Positions 25,542-38,210 of a DNA stretch of 64,000 nt are shown in pieces. Numbering within the stretch: position 1 is the first letter of the stretch; each line of letters starts with the position of its first letter. The position numbers were made by a program, and so were the translations under genes. Origin of the DNA: Anderseniella sp963700895 (GTDB taxonomy: Bacteria > Pseudomonadota > Alphaproteobacteria > Rhizobiales > Aestuariivirgaceae); the NCBI GenBank assembly GCA_963700895.1, contig CAVOZI010000020.1, positions 1 to 64,000 of the forward strand. Direction: 5' to 3'. The notes under the pieces are model-generated. The model was given only the letters and a program-made list of their open reading frames with translations, made no database searches and was not told the DNA's origin.

Positions 25542-26744
25542 ATGGGTTTCATCGCAGACGCACTCAACCGCATCCAGCCGTCGGCCACGATAGCGATCTC
25601 GACGAAAGCCATGGAACTGAAGGCGGAAGGCCGCGACGTGATCGGCCTGTCGGCGGGCGAGCCTGACTTTGACACCCCGGAAAACATCAAGGAAGCCGCG
25701 ATCAAGGCGATCCGCGACGGCAAGACCAAGTATACGCCGGTCGATGGCATTCCCGAACTGAAGAAGGCGATCTGCGCCAAGTTTGCCCGCGACAACGGCC
25801 TCAAGTACGAGCCGGCGCAGGTGTCGGTCGGCACCGGCGGCAAGCAGGTGCTGTTCAACGCGCTGATGGCGACGATCAACCCCGGCGACGAGGTGATCGT
25901 GCCGGCACCTTACTGGGTGTCCTATCCGGACATCGTGCTGCTGTGCGGCGGCACGCCGGTGTTCGTCGAGACGAAGCTGGAAGACGGCTTCAAGCTGCGC
26001 GCCGACAAGCTGGAAGCGGCGATCACGCCGAAGACCAAGTGGCTGATCTTCAACTCGCCCTCCAACCCGTCCGGCGCGGCCTATACCCATGGCGAACTGA
26101 AGGCGCTTACCGACGTGCTGATGCGGCATCCGCACGTGTGGATTCTCACTGACGACATGTACGAGCACCTTGTCTATGACGACTTCACCTTCGCTACCCC
26201 CGCGCAAGTCGAGCCGGCGCTGTACGAGCGCACGCTGACCATGAACGGGGTGTCGAAGGCCTATGCGATGACCGGCTGGCGCATCGGCTATGCAGCCGGG
26301 CCGGTGCAACTGATCAAGGCGATGGGCAAGCTGCAGTCGCAGTCCACTTCAAACCCGTCGTCGATCTCGCAGTGGGCGGCGGTCGAGGCGCTGAATGGTC
26401 CGCAGGATTTCATTGCCGAGAACAACAAGAAGTTCAAGGAACGACGCGACCTCGTCGTGTCGATGCTGAACCAGGCCAAGGGGCTGTCTTGCCCGACGCC
26501 GGAAGGGGCGTTCTACGTCTATCCGTCATGCGAGGGCGTGATCGGCAAGACGGCGCCGTCGGGCAAGGTGATTTCCAATGACGAGGATTTCGTGACCGAG
26601 CTTCTGGCGCAGGAGGGCGTGGCGGCGGTGCATGGCGCGGCGTTCGGGCTGGAGCCGTTCTTCCGGGTGTCCTACGCTACCTCCAACGCGGCGCTGGAAG
26701 ACGCCTGCCAGCGCATCCAGCGGTTCTGCGGCAGCCTGAAATAG
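25542..26744 (+). CDS. aatA: Aspartate aminotransferase-type PLP enzyme
   Basis: 400 residues, fold-type I class I aminotransferase. Seen: LSAGEPDFDTPENI, TPVDGIPELKKAI, VGTGGKQVLFNAL, FNSPSNPSGAAY, the PLP lysine in VSKAYAMTGWRIGYA, and RVSYATS containing the carboxylate-binding arginine. Such enzymes convert aspartate and 2-oxoglutarate to oxaloacetate and glutamate; some alphaproteobacterial members also use prephenate. AGGAGG precedes the ATG at 25542. Confidence 0.93.
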   Translation: MGFIADALNRIQPSATIAISTKAMELKAEGRDVIGLSAGEPDFDTPENIKEAAIKAIRDGKTKYTPVDGIPELKKAICAKFARDNGLKYEPAQVSVGTGGKQVLFNALMATINPGDEVIVPAPYWVSYPDIVLLCGGTPVFVETKLEDGFKLRADKLEAAITPKTKWLIFNSPSNPSGAAYTHGELKALTDVLMRHPHVWILTDDMYEHLVYDDFTFATPAQVEPALYERTLTMNGVSKAYAMTGWRIGYAAGPVQLIKAMGKLQSQSTSNPSSISQWAAVEALNGPQDFIAENNKKFKERRDLVVSMLNQAKGLSCPTPEGAFYVYPSCEGVIGKTAPSGKVISNDEDFVTELLAQEGVAAVHGAAFGLEPFFRVSYATSNAALEDACQRIQRFCGSLK

Positions 26745-26880
26745 CGGCATTTTCTGCCCGTGTGGCATTTTTGCAACAGGGGCGGGAAATCTGTCCGGGC
26801 AGTTCGAACGCTGATTGACCGCATGCGATCCGCCCGCCTAGTGTCGGCCCCACAATAAAAGACTCGAACAGGGGTTCGTC

Positions 26881-27702
26881 ATGAAGAAGTCACTGGTTTT
26901 TGCCGTCAGCACTGCCGCCATGTTGGCCGTTTCCGGCGCGGCGCAAGCTGCCGACCTTGATACGGCGTGCGTGCAGGCCGTTTCCGGGTTCAACGGCAAG
27001 ATCGAAGGGGCAGCAGGTTTCATCGATCAGGACATTTCCATCGTCAATGGGCCTGTCATTGGCAGCGACGATGGCGCGCGCTTCCATGGCGCCGGTTCGC
27101 TGTCGCTGCCGCTGGGCTGCCTGCTTGGCGTGCAGGTGGACGCCGCTGCCGGTGACCTGGCCGGGCAGACCTTCGTGGGCGGTGCGGCGCACGTGTTCAT
27201 GCGCGACCCGTCCAGCTACCTTGTCGGCGTGCATGGCATGTACACCAACATCGACAATGCGCTGGTGCCGGGCGACAACGACATCTGGCGCGTCGGCCCG
27301 GAAGTCGAGTTCTACCTCAACAACTTCTCCGTCGAGGCGTGGGCGGGCCTTGAAAGCTCCGACAGCAATGGCGAGGACTTCTTCGCCACCGTCGACCTGG
27401 CGATGTACGCCACCGAAGACCTGCGCCTCAATGTGGGCTTCCGCCGCTTCCTTGACATGAACGCCTTTGCGGCGGGCGCCGAGTGGCAGGTGTCGGACAC
27501 CATGCCGGTATCGCTGTTCGTTGAAGGCCAGGTTGGCGAGAACGACTATGCCACCGTGTTCGGCGGCGTGAAGTTCTACTTCGGCGGCGAGCAGAAGAGC
27601 CTGATCCGCCGTCACCGCGAGGACGACCCGAAAAACCGCGTGCCGGACCTTGTGGGCTTCGGGCAGGCTGCGGGTGCAGGCGGTGGCGAGGGACCTGATT
27701 AG
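26881..27702 (+). CDS. Outer-membrane beta-barrel-like protein
   Basis: 273 residues with a clean signal peptide (KKSLVFAVSTAAMLAVSGAAQA, cleavage near 23). The mature part alternates hydrophobic and polar residues in short strands (HVFMRDPSSYLVGVHGMYT, VEFYLNNFSVEAWAGLE, FATVDLAMYATEDLRLNVGF), typical of a porin-like barrel. The last strand (TVFGGVKFYFGG) is followed by about 40 polar, probably periplasmic residues ending in Gly/Asp. No family name is certain. Confidence 0.72.
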   Translation: MKKSLVFAVSTAAMLAVSGAAQAADLDTACVQAVSGFNGKIEGAAGFIDQDISIVNGPVIGSDDGARFHGAGSLSLPLGCLLGVQVDAAAGDLAGQTFVGGAAHVFMRDPSSYLVGVHGMYTNIDNALVPGDNDIWRVGPEVEFYLNNFSVEAWAGLESSDSNGEDFFATVDLAMYATEDLRLNVGFRRFLDMNAFAAGAEWQVSDTMPVSLFVEGQVGENDYATVFGGVKFYFGGEQKSLIRRHREDDPKNRVPDLVGFGQAAGAGGGEGPD

Positions 27703-27987
27703 TATGTCCGTGCGAAGGTCTGCATGAGCTTGATGCTTCTCGAGCAGGAGCCTCGCAGTAACTGATCGGTTGGGCGCGTGGGACGTCGCGCGGCTGTTAC
27801 GTGCCGGGCGGCCACCACACGCCCCGGTCGGTTGAAAGCATTGCAGGAATGTCATTGGTAAGGCGGGTGCGGTTGCGCTACGCATGAGGCCAATTGCCCG
27901 GGACGGCGATTCGAAGCGGTTCCCGGCGGCTGGCCTCGCAAGCGGCGGCCGCCGGAACCTCGAACCAGCAAAGAGCGTTGAACAGCC

Positions 27988-28463
27988 ATGACAAAGAAAC
28001 TCGCAAGCTTCCTCATCGCCGTATCCGCACTCGCGCCGCCGCCGCACCGTCCACCGTCCAGGCGCAGACAGCAGGCGTCAATATCGGCACGCTCGAATGC
28101 AAGGTCGATGGCGGCATCGGCATGATCATCACCTCTTCCAAGGACATGGAATGCATCTACTTGTCCACCTCGGGCCGTGAGGAATACTACACGGGCAATA
28201 TCCGCAAGTTCGGCCTCGACATCGGCATCACCGGCGATGCCTACATGATGTGGGGCGTGTTCTCGCCGGGCGTGGTGCAGGACTGGGCGCTGGCCGGCCA
28301 GTATGGCGGCGCGTCGGCGGAAGCAAGCGCCGGTGTCGGTGCGGGCGCCAATGCGCTGGTGGGCGGTGAAAACATCACCCTGCAGCCGCTGAGCGTTCAG
28401 GTGCAGACCGGCATCAATGCTGCCCTCGGCGTCACCTCGATGCGGCTTGAGCCGGCGCACTGA
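27988..28463 (+). pseudogene. DUF992 secreted protein, signal peptide and mature part in different frames
   Basis: From the ATG at 27988 the frame gives a good signal peptide (TKKLASFLIAVSALA) but then leaves the conserved protein. The mature DUF992 domain (GVNIGTLECKVDGG, SSKDMECIY, KFGLDIGITG, SAEASAGVGAGANALVGG) is in the next frame, running to the stop at 28463. The two join if one base is restored in the GC-rich repeat near 28031-28045. DUF992 proteins are common secreted proteins of unknown function in Hyphomicrobiales, usually about 160-170 aa. Probable single-base deletion, by mutation or sequencing error. Confidence 0.75.
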
Positions 28464-28576
28464 TCACCCTGACTTGACGAAGGCGTGATTTGGAAACCGG
28501 ACCTGGCGCTTTTACGTTGAATGCATGACGCGGACCTGCCGGGTCCGGCAACTTCATGCAATCAGGGGAGCGTTCC

Positions 28577-29555
28577 ATGCTCATCAAAACCATTCACGGC
28601 TGGCAGATTCCTGAAAATCGCGCAACGCCGGAACACGTGTTCTGGAACCGGCGCAAGTTCATTGCCGCGGCGGGATTTGCCGGGATCGGGCTGGCGGCAG
28701 GCATCCGCCCGGCGCGGGCGGAGGCAGACCCTTCGGCCGGGCTGTACCCGGTGCCGCTCAACGAGATGTACAAGGACGCCGGCCGGCCCATCACGCCGGA
28801 AGAGATCAACACCACCTACAACAACTTTTACGAATTCGGCACGTCGAAGCGGATTTCGCAGGCCGCGCAGGCGCTGAAGATCCGCCCCTGGGAGATCGCC
28901 TTCGAGGGCGAGGTGGAAAAGCCGTTCAAGCTGGGCTTCGACGAGATGCTCAAGAAGGTGCAGCTTGAAGAACGCGTCTACCGGCATCGCTGCGTTGAGG
29001 CATGGTCGATGACGGTGCCGTGGAGCGGTTTTACGCTGAAGCAGCTGGTTGAGCTGGCCAAGCCCACATCCAATGCGAAGTACGTGAAGTTCGAGACCTT
29101 CCTCGATCCGGAGATTGCGCCGGAGCAGAAGCCGCCGCTGTTCGGCGCTGGCTATCCGTGGCCCTATTCGGAAGGGTTGACCATGGACGAGGCGATGAAC
29201 GACCTCGCCTTCATGGTGACCGGCGCCTACGGCAAGCCGGTGGCCAAGTCGATGGGTGCGCCGATGCGGCTGCACCTGCCGTGGAAGTACGGCTTCAAGT
29301 CGATCAAGTCGATCAACAAGGTCACCTTCACTGCAGAGCAGCCAAAGAGCTTCTGGGAAACGCTGGGGCCCAGCGAGTACGGCTTCTGGGCGAACGTGAA
29401 CCCGCGAAGTGGCGCATCCACGCTGGAGCCAGGCGGAAGAACGCGTGCTGGAAACCGGCGAGAAGATTCCCACGGTGATATGGAACGGCTATGGCGAGCA
29501 GGTGGCATCGCTCTATGCCGGCATGGACAGCCTGGGCGACAAGCTGTTCCGCTGA
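28577..29555 (+). pseudogene. msrP: MsrP (YedY) catalytic subunit, C-terminal frameshift
   Basis: MsrP is a periplasmic molybdoenzyme that reduces methionine sulfoxide in proteins. Seen: a Tat signal (NRRKFIAAAGFAGIGLAAG), the molybdenum-ligand cysteine C139 in HRCVEAWSM, GMxLxxLP-like VPWSGFTLKQLVELA, and GAPMRLHLPWKYGFKSIKSI. After EYGFWANVNP (about 29403) the frame goes wrong: an extra base near 29404-29405 sends it to 29575, while the expected ending (EVAHPRWSQAEERVLE, GDKLFR) is intact in the other frame to the TGA at 29553-29555. No msrQ follows; a terminator does. AGGGGAG precedes the ATG at 28577. Confidence 0.88.
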
Positions 29556-29599
29556 TCCGCCAATCTTTACGTTGACGTAAGGCGTCGACCAAATGAAAT

Positions 29600-29635
29600 G
29601 GGCCGGACGCCCGGGTGGAGAATGGCGTCCGGCCC
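29600..29635 (+). terminator. Intrinsic-type terminator after msrP
   Basis: A perfect 12-bp stem: GGGCCGGACGCC (29600-29611) pairs with GGCGTCCGGCCC (29624-29635), 45 bases past the restored msrP stop. Only TT follows. The remaining 29636-29910 before the convergent LysR gene holds no gene that I can support. Confidence 0.7.
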
Positions 29636-29910
29636 TTCAGGATCGTCAGGTGCCCGGAATTCTGCGGTTTTCCCGTCCTGTTGCCTCGGCGGGAAAGGCT
29701 TGTTCCGGAGCAACGGCTTGGAAGTTTCTGAGGGAGTAACAGCCGCTGACAAGACTGATGGTTCCATGAACCAGAGACCGTGCGCAACGCAGAAATCGGT
29801 ATGCGTCTCATGCGGTGACTGCATATCGGTCAAGTGATGCAGAAACAGGCAGCGGCTGTCCCGGCGAATTGCCGTTTGAGTCAATTGACGTGAGGGTCAG
29901 GTTGCCGGCT

Positions 29911-30828
29911 TCAGAACTTCCATTGGCGGGCCTTGGACACCACGAAATCGCGGAACACCGCGATGCGCTTGGAATTGCGCATCTCTTCCGGGTAGACGAA
30001 GTAGGTGTCGATGGCGGGGCCTTCCTCGGCCAGTTGCAGGCGGATCAGCTTGGAATCATCGCCGACGATGTAATCGGGCAGTACGCCGATGCCCAGGCCA
30101 GCCTCCACGGCGCGGCGCAAGCCATAGATGGAATTGATGCGGAAGGCACTCTCGCGCGGCGGTTCGCCGGGCGCCCGGCCAACCCGCTCCAGCCAGCTCA
30201 GGTCATCCAGGAAGCTGGGTACCGGGCCGAAGGCCAGAATCTTGTGGGCGTCGAGGTCCTCGGTTGATTGCGGCAGGCCGTGGTTGTGCACGTAATCGGC
30301 TGAGGCATAGGCGTGGTTGTGCACGGTGAACAGCTTGCGCTGGACAAGGTCGGGCTGGGTCGGCCGGCGCAGGCGAATGGCCACGTCGGCCTCGCGCATG
30401 CCGAGGTCAAGTTCTTCATCCGTCAGCAGCAACTCGACACGGATCTGCGGGTAGAGTTCGGTGAATTCGCGCAGGCGCGGGGTGAGCCAGATGGTGCCGA
30501 GGCCAACGGTGGTGGAGACGCGCAGGTCTCCCGAGGGCTTGTCGCGGCTGTCGGTGAGGCGGGCGCGGGCGGCGGCCAGCTTGGTGAACACGTCATGGGC
30601 GGTGCGGTACAGCATTTCGCCCTGCTCGGTGAGGATCAGGCCGCGCGCATGGCGGTGAAACAGGGTGACGGCCAGTTCTGCCTCGAGCGCCGAGATCTGC
30701 CGGCTGACGGCGGACTGGGACAGGCCAAGCTCATGACCGGCGTGGGTGAACGATCCGGCCTCGGCCACCGCATGGAAGATGCGCAGCTTGTCCCAGTCGA
30801 AATTGCTGTCCCGGTTGGAAAACGGCAT
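29911..30828 (-). CDS. LysR-family transcriptional regulator
   Basis: 305 residues. The N-terminal LysR HTH (FDWDKLRIFHAVAEAGSFTH, then GLSQSAVSRQISALE) is followed by a substrate-binding domain with STTVGLGTIWLTPRLREF. It lies 20 bases downstream of trxB on the same strand, so it may be co-transcribed with it. The pairing of trxB with a LysR regulator is common in Hyphomicrobiales; its target genes are not known from sequence. Confidence 0.9.
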   Translation of the reverse strand: MPFSNRDSNFDWDKLRIFHAVAEAGSFTHAGHELGLSQSAVSRQISALEAELAVTLFHRHARGLILTEQGEMLYRTAHDVFTKLAAARARLTDSRDKPSGDLRVSTTVGLGTIWLTPRLREFTELYPQIRVELLLTDEELDLGMREADVAIRLRRPTQPDLVQRKLFTVHNHAYASADYVHNHGLPQSTEDLDAHKILAFGPVPSFLDDLSWLERVGRAPGEPPRESAFRINSIYGLRRAVEAGLGIGVLPDYIVGDDSKLIRLQLAEEGPAIDTYFVYPEEMRNSKRIAVFRDFVVSKARQWKF

Positions 30829-30848
30829 GTGCCTTCACTGCCGCCCGT

Positions 30849-31811
30849 TCATTCGGCAGCCTGGGCGTGGCTTCCGGCTTCCGCCAGCCAGCGCTCTGCT
30901 TCAAGGGCAGCCATGCATCCCATGCCGGCGGCGGTGACCGCCTGGCGGTAGATGTCGTCGGTGACATCGCCTGCGGCATAGACGCCGGCAATGGCGGTGG
31001 CGGTCGAGTCCGGCGCGGTGACCAGATATCCGCCACGCTTCATTTCCAGCTTGCCCTCGAACAGCTCGGTGGAGGGCTTGTGGCCGATGGCGATGAAGAT
31101 GCCGTCACAGGCCACGTCCTGCATCTCGCCGGTCTGCACATTCTTCAGCCGGGCGGCGGTTACACCCAGCGGGTTCTCGTCGCCGATCACCTCTTCCAGC
31201 GTGGTGTTCCACAGCACCTTGATCTTGGGATTGGACATCAGCCGGTTCTGCAGGATGCGTTCGGCGCGAAACTCGTCGCGGCGGTGGACGACCACCACCT
31301 CGGAGGCAAAGTTGGTGAGGAACAAGGCCTCTTCCACGGCAGTGTTGCCGCCGCCGACCACCAGCACCTTCTTGCCGCGATAGAAGAAGCCGTCACAGGT
31401 GGCGCAGGCCGACACGCCGAAGCCCTTGAACTTCTCCTCCGATGGCAGGCCAAGCCACTGGGCCTGTGCGCCGGTGCAGATGATCAGGCTGTCACAGGTG
31501 TATTCGCGGCCAGAGTCGCCCTTGAGGCGGAATGGTCGCCGCTCGAGGTCGACCTCGACGACGTGATCGGCGATGATCTTCGTGCCGACATGCTCGGCCT
31601 GGGCCTTCATCTGCTCCATCAGCCATGGCCCCTGGATCGGATCGGCGAAGCCCGGATAGTTCTCGACGTCGGTGGTAATGGTGAGCTGGCCGCCGGGCTG
31701 GATGCCACTGACCAGCACCGGTTCAAGCATGGCGCGCGCGGCATAGATGGCGGCGGTATAGCCGGCCGGACCGGAACCGAGGATCAGCACACGGGAATGG
31801 TGCGCGCTCAT
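30849..31811 (-). CDS. trxB: Thioredoxin-disulfide reductase
   Basis: 320 residues; a cytoplasmic flavoenzyme passing electrons from NADPH to thioredoxin. Seen: the FAD motif LILGSGPAGYTAAIYAAR, the redox pair CATC (136-139), the NADPH motif VVGGGNTAVEEALFL, and the C-terminal FAD segment GVYAAGDVTDD. Start at MSAHHS (31811), with GGAG 10 bases upstream; the frame is open to 31871 but that region has no ribosome site. A LysR gene follows. Confidence 0.95.
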   Translation of the reverse strand: MSAHHSRVLILGSGPAGYTAAIYAARAMLEPVLVSGIQPGGQLTITTDVENYPGFADPIQGPWLMEQMKAQAEHVGTKIIADHVVEVDLERRPFRLKGDSGREYTCDSLIICTGAQAQWLGLPSEEKFKGFGVSACATCDGFFYRGKKVLVVGGGNTAVEEALFLTNFASEVVVVHRRDEFRAERILQNRLMSNPKIKVLWNTTLEEVIGDENPLGVTAARLKNVQTGEMQDVACDGIFIAIGHKPSTELFEGKLEMKRGGYLVTAPDSTATAIAGVYAAGDVTDDIYRQAVTAAGMGCMAALEAERWLAEAGSHAQAAE

Positions 31812-31971
31812 GAGATTTCTCCAGATATGACCACCGCGGCTGACGGTGACGTGAACGCGCCCGGCAGCCATGGACAGTTAGCTATGACGTATGAGCATAG
31901 CTTGCAAGAGGGGCGGCTGTTAAGTCATGCGGAAACGATTATCCACCGGAGATGGCTCTGACAGGCGGAAA

Positions 31972-31988
31972 CCCGCCACAGCGGCGGG
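31972..31988 (-). terminator. Weak hairpin after greA
   Basis: CCCGCC (31972-31977) pairs with GGCGGG (31983-31988), followed by TTTCC on the minus strand, 14 bases past the greA stop. The short stem gives only moderate support. Confidence 0.4.
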
Positions 31989-32002
31989 CGCCCCTGCCTG
32001 CA

Positions 32003-32479
32003 TCAGTTATAGCGGATCTTGAGGATCTCGTAGCTCTTGCCGCCGCCGGGGGTCATCACCTCGACCGAATCGCCAGCCGACTTGCCGATCAGCGCCCGCG
32101 CTATAGGCGATGAAATGGACAGCTTGCCCGATTTCACGTCGGCCTCGAAGTCGCCGACGATCTGGTAAACTGCTTCCTTTTCGGTGTCTTCATCGACCAC
32201 GGTGACGGTCGCGCCGAACTTGACGGTGTCGCCGCCAAGTTTTGACACGTCGATCACCTCGGCGCGCGAGATCATGTCCTCCAGCTCGGCGACGCGAGCC
32301 TCGTTCCAGCCCTGCGCTTCCTTTGCGGCGTGGTACTCGGCGTTCTCCGACAAGTCGCCATGAGCGCGCGCTTCCTCGATCGCCTTGATGATGCGCGGGC
32401 GCTCCACCGACTTGAGGTGCCTTACCTCGTCGATCAGTGACTGGTGGCCTGCGGCCGTCATCGGAACCTTTTCAACCAT
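32003..32479 (-). CDS. greA: Transcription elongation factor GreA
   Basis: 158 residues, same length as E. coli GreA. GreA rescues backtracked RNA polymerase by stimulating transcript cleavage. Seen: the N-terminal coiled coil with the conserved acidic tip (ARAHGDLSENAEYHAAKEAQ), then the FKBP-like C-terminal domain (GATVTVVDEDTEKE, ISSPIARALIGKSAGDSVEV). The gene stands alone. Confidence 0.95.
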   Translation of the reverse strand: MVEKVPMTAAGHQSLIDEVRHLKSVERPRIIKAIEEARAHGDLSENAEYHAAKEAQGWNEARVAELEDMISRAEVIDVSKLGGDTVKFGATVTVVDEDTEKEAVYQIVGDFEADVKSGKLSISSPIARALIGKSAGDSVEVMTPGGGKSYEILKIRYN

Positions 32480-32786
32480 GTCTTCAAATCCAGTATGCGT
32501 GGCAACCCGCCCGTATCAAACATCGCAGTGGCTCGAGCCGTAAAGCCAGCCATTCCCAGATGCCTTTGATATGTGCGGAAATGTTTTGGTCGGGTGCAAC
32601 TATGCGCAAAACAAAACCGTCCCGCAAGAGAAGTTTCGCCGCGCCCAGGTGCGCGTTCTGATTGCTGGCCGCAGCGGGGTGCAATCAGCGGCATCCGCCA
32701 GTTCATGCCATTCCATGATGCGGAATGATTCGACTCTGGCAAAAAAGCGTGACAAGCTTGACCGAATGTCAGTCCGAGAAAAGAAA
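32480..32786. other. Intergenic region between divergent greA and the receiver-protein gene
   Basis: No gene supported. A frame open from 32571 runs into the receiver gene, but its first 72 codons lack a ribosome site and any domain character. Promoters for both neighbours are expected here; none is obvious. Confidence 0.4.
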
Positions 32787-33155
32787 ATGGCCCGGATCCT
32801 GATCAGTGAGAGTTCGGCCGAGCTTGGCCGCAAGTGGTGTGACGCGCTCAAGCGGCAGGGCCACGAGGTCGTGCTTGCGGCTGATGGCAGGTCGGCAGTG
32901 TCCGCCTGCCGGACAAAACCCTTCGAGGTCGTGATTACCGACATGTCGCTGCCGGACGTCAATGGCTTCCTGTTGTCAGGCCAGATATCCACCCTTTTGC
33001 CGGACGTACACATCATCGGTGTCAGCAGCGTGCTGACGCAGGAGATGGTGGACGACGAATTGGGCGGCGAGGTGCCTTATTGCGCCCGCTTCTTCTGCAT
33101 GCCGGTGACGCCAAGGCAACTGACCAGCGCCGTCAGCGAACTGGCGATGGGCTGA
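32787..33155 (+). CDS. Single-domain response-regulator receiver protein
   Basis: 122 residues, one receiver domain: ARILISESSAELGRKW supplies strand 1, with Ser-Glu-Ser where the usual acidic pair lies. The phospho-acceptor aspartate is in VVITDMSLPDVNGF (D51), followed by the Thr/Ser position in IIGVSSV and a proline-containing MPVTPRQL where the conserved K-P normally sits. The acidic-pocket and lysine positions are therefore atypical, so phosphorylation is uncertain. Start at 32787 by domain fit; an ATG at 32766 adds 7 residues. The partner kinase is not in the window. Confidence 0.75.
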   Translation: MARILISESSAELGRKWCDALKRQGHEVVLAADGRSAVSACRTKPFEVVITDMSLPDVNGFLLSGQISTLLPDVHIIGVSSVLTQEMVDDELGGEVPYCARFFCMPVTPRQLTSAVSELAMG

Positions 33156-33182
33156 TGCCCGGGCCGCTGTGTGGCCACCCCG

Positions 33183-36588
<3,406 letters not shown>

Positions 36589-36754
36589 GCCGGTTCTTTG
36601 CTTTTGGCGGCGCCGAAGGGAGGGCCGGAAAGGCCGGATGCGCGCGCAAATTGCCGGGTACGTACACCATGCGGACGCAGGCTGCAAAGGCCAAGCTGTC
36701 GCGATGCAGCATTAGGTGTGGAAGAAGCGGTATTGAGCCTTGCGAACGGGCGTT

Positions 36755-37423
36755 CTAGCGGGCCGGCAGCAGGGCTTCGAAGCCGGCGCTGCCGAGATTG
36801 CGCACCGTGTAGAGTGCGCCGCCGGCCGATTCGAGAAGGTGGCGGTGCCGCTTGATCAGGCCGAGGGTGTCCAGCGAGATGGTGAACGGCCCGGTGACGC
36901 TCAACCGGGCGCTGCCGGCTTCTGTTGCAGCGTAGATCGACACGGTAAGATCGTCGCCGTCGGTGCAGGCGTCTTCGAACACGCTTTCGATGATCTGGCC
37001 GATCGCCTCAAGCGCTGCCGATGTGCCCGACGCGACGAATGGACCGGCCTGGGGGAAATCGCAACGGGCGGTCACCCAGTCGTCCCAGTCGAAGCCGTTC
37101 AGCGTTTCGAGAATGAATGCCGACAGGTCGCCCGGATCGGAATCCGGGTTGTTCATCTGCGCCAGCGTGTCAGCCGGCGACAGTATGGTGCCTGGAGGTG
37201 GTGGCGAGGGTCGGGCAGCGGCGGGTGGAGAGCCCTGATCCACATAGGCTTGCCGGGCATCCTTGAGCAGCGAACCAATGACCTGAGAGGAGCGATCTTC
37301 GGGGCGTGCCGCCTGGGAAGCGGCGTGCGCCTTGCGCTTCGCCGACAGCGGGTTGAGCCCGGCGGCAAGGCGGGTCCGCAACAGCCGCGAGAGCAGCGAA
37401 ATGTCGGGTTCGCTGTTGGACAT
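36755..37423 (-). CDS. Hypothetical protein upstream of carB
   Basis: 222 residues with no signal peptide or membrane helix. The first 85 residues are polar and probably disordered, ending in a proline run (ARPSPPPPGT). Residues about 95-220 look like a folded domain (FILETLNGFDWDDW, GPFVASGTSAALEAIGQII, LTVSIYAATEAGSARLSVTG). No motif assigns a function. It lies on the carB strand, 166 bases upstream of the carB start. Confidence 0.65.
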   Translation of the reverse strand: MSNSEPDISLLSRLLRTRLAAGLNPLSAKRKAHAASQAARPEDRSSQVIGSLLKDARQAYVDQGSPPAAARPSPPPPGTILSPADTLAQMNNPDSDPGDLSAFILETLNGFDWDDWVTARCDFPQAGPFVASGTSAALEAIGQIIESVFEDACTDGDDLTVSIYAATEAGSARLSVTGPFTISLDTLGLIKRHRHLLESAGGALYTVRNLGSAGFEALLPAR

Positions 37424-37559
37424 GGGATGGTTCGGATGCCGCTCCGGGTTGAAAATCGACGATCAGATTGCCGCCAGAGTGGTTAACAAAGCACCAAAAT
37501 TCTGTTCCGTAACGCAAGCCTTGCCTGGCGTACACGCCGGAAGCGGCGGAATTTGGCGG

Positions 37560-37892
37560 TCAGTCTCCGGCCCGTATGCACTTGATCTGCCGGAAGCCCA
37601 TGCACTTTTCGCTGGCGCAAAGGTTGCCGGTGTCGGCATGGCGCAACTGGTCAGATCCGGTGTTGGTGCGGCGGGCAAAGCTCATCGCATCGTCATAACC
37701 GTTGGCCTTGCACCAGGCGGTGGCGGCGGCACGGCCGCATTCGCGGTTGCCTTCGAGACAGAAGGCGAGCGGCTGGCCGAGATAGTCGGGGGAGAAATAG
37801 CTGCGCGTAGAAGCGGCAACGGCCGGCGCCGCCATTGACAGCACAAGAGCCGCTGCGGCGAGCAGGCATTGGAAGCGTTTGGCCCATGTCAT
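37560..37892 (-). CDS. Secreted Cys-rich hypothetical protein
   Basis: 110 residues: a signal peptide (CLLAAAALVLSMAAPAVAAS, cleavage near 27) and a mature domain with six cysteines (AFCLEGNRECG, AWCKANGYDDAMSF, NLCASEKCMGF, KCIRAG). The AWCKxxGYxxA pattern is seen in small secreted alphaproteobacterial proteins of unknown role. The gene stands alone. Confidence 0.72.
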   Translation of the reverse strand: MTWAKRFQCLLAAAALVLSMAAPAVAASTRSYFSPDYLGQPLAFCLEGNRECGRAAATAWCKANGYDDAMSFARRTNTGSDQLRHADTGNLCASEKCMGFRQIKCIRAGD

Positions 37893-38210
37893 CGTGTGTA
37901 TGGTCCTTGCCTGTATTTGCAGACTGGCCGGACAGGACCGGCGGCCATTGTTGTGACGCGCATCTGTGACATTTTTGCCACGCTGACGTGTAAAACTGTC
38001 CCCAAGTCCAATCTGCTACTGTTGTGTAGACGTGTCCGGGGTTGACGTTCAATGCTTTGTATAGTGATTGTGGGGCGGCAAATGTGCAGGTGTTCACATT
38101 GGTGATTATCGCTGGCACAATGTTCCCGTCCGGCGAGCTTACCGGCGGGCGGTGCTTGCGGACATCGTGGAACCAGGCAGACTCGGAACAGGCAGGTTGG
38201 AGGCAGATAG
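37893..38210. other. Intergenic region upstream of the second L,D-transpeptidase
   Basis: 318 bases between divergent genes, AT-richer than its surroundings. It must contain both promoters. No convincing sigma-70 pair, terminator or RNA element was found. Confidence 0.4.

Noticed and set aside
38035..38070. Sigma-70 promoter TTGACG with TATAGT
   Set aside because: The spacing is only 12 bases, too short for a standard promoter.
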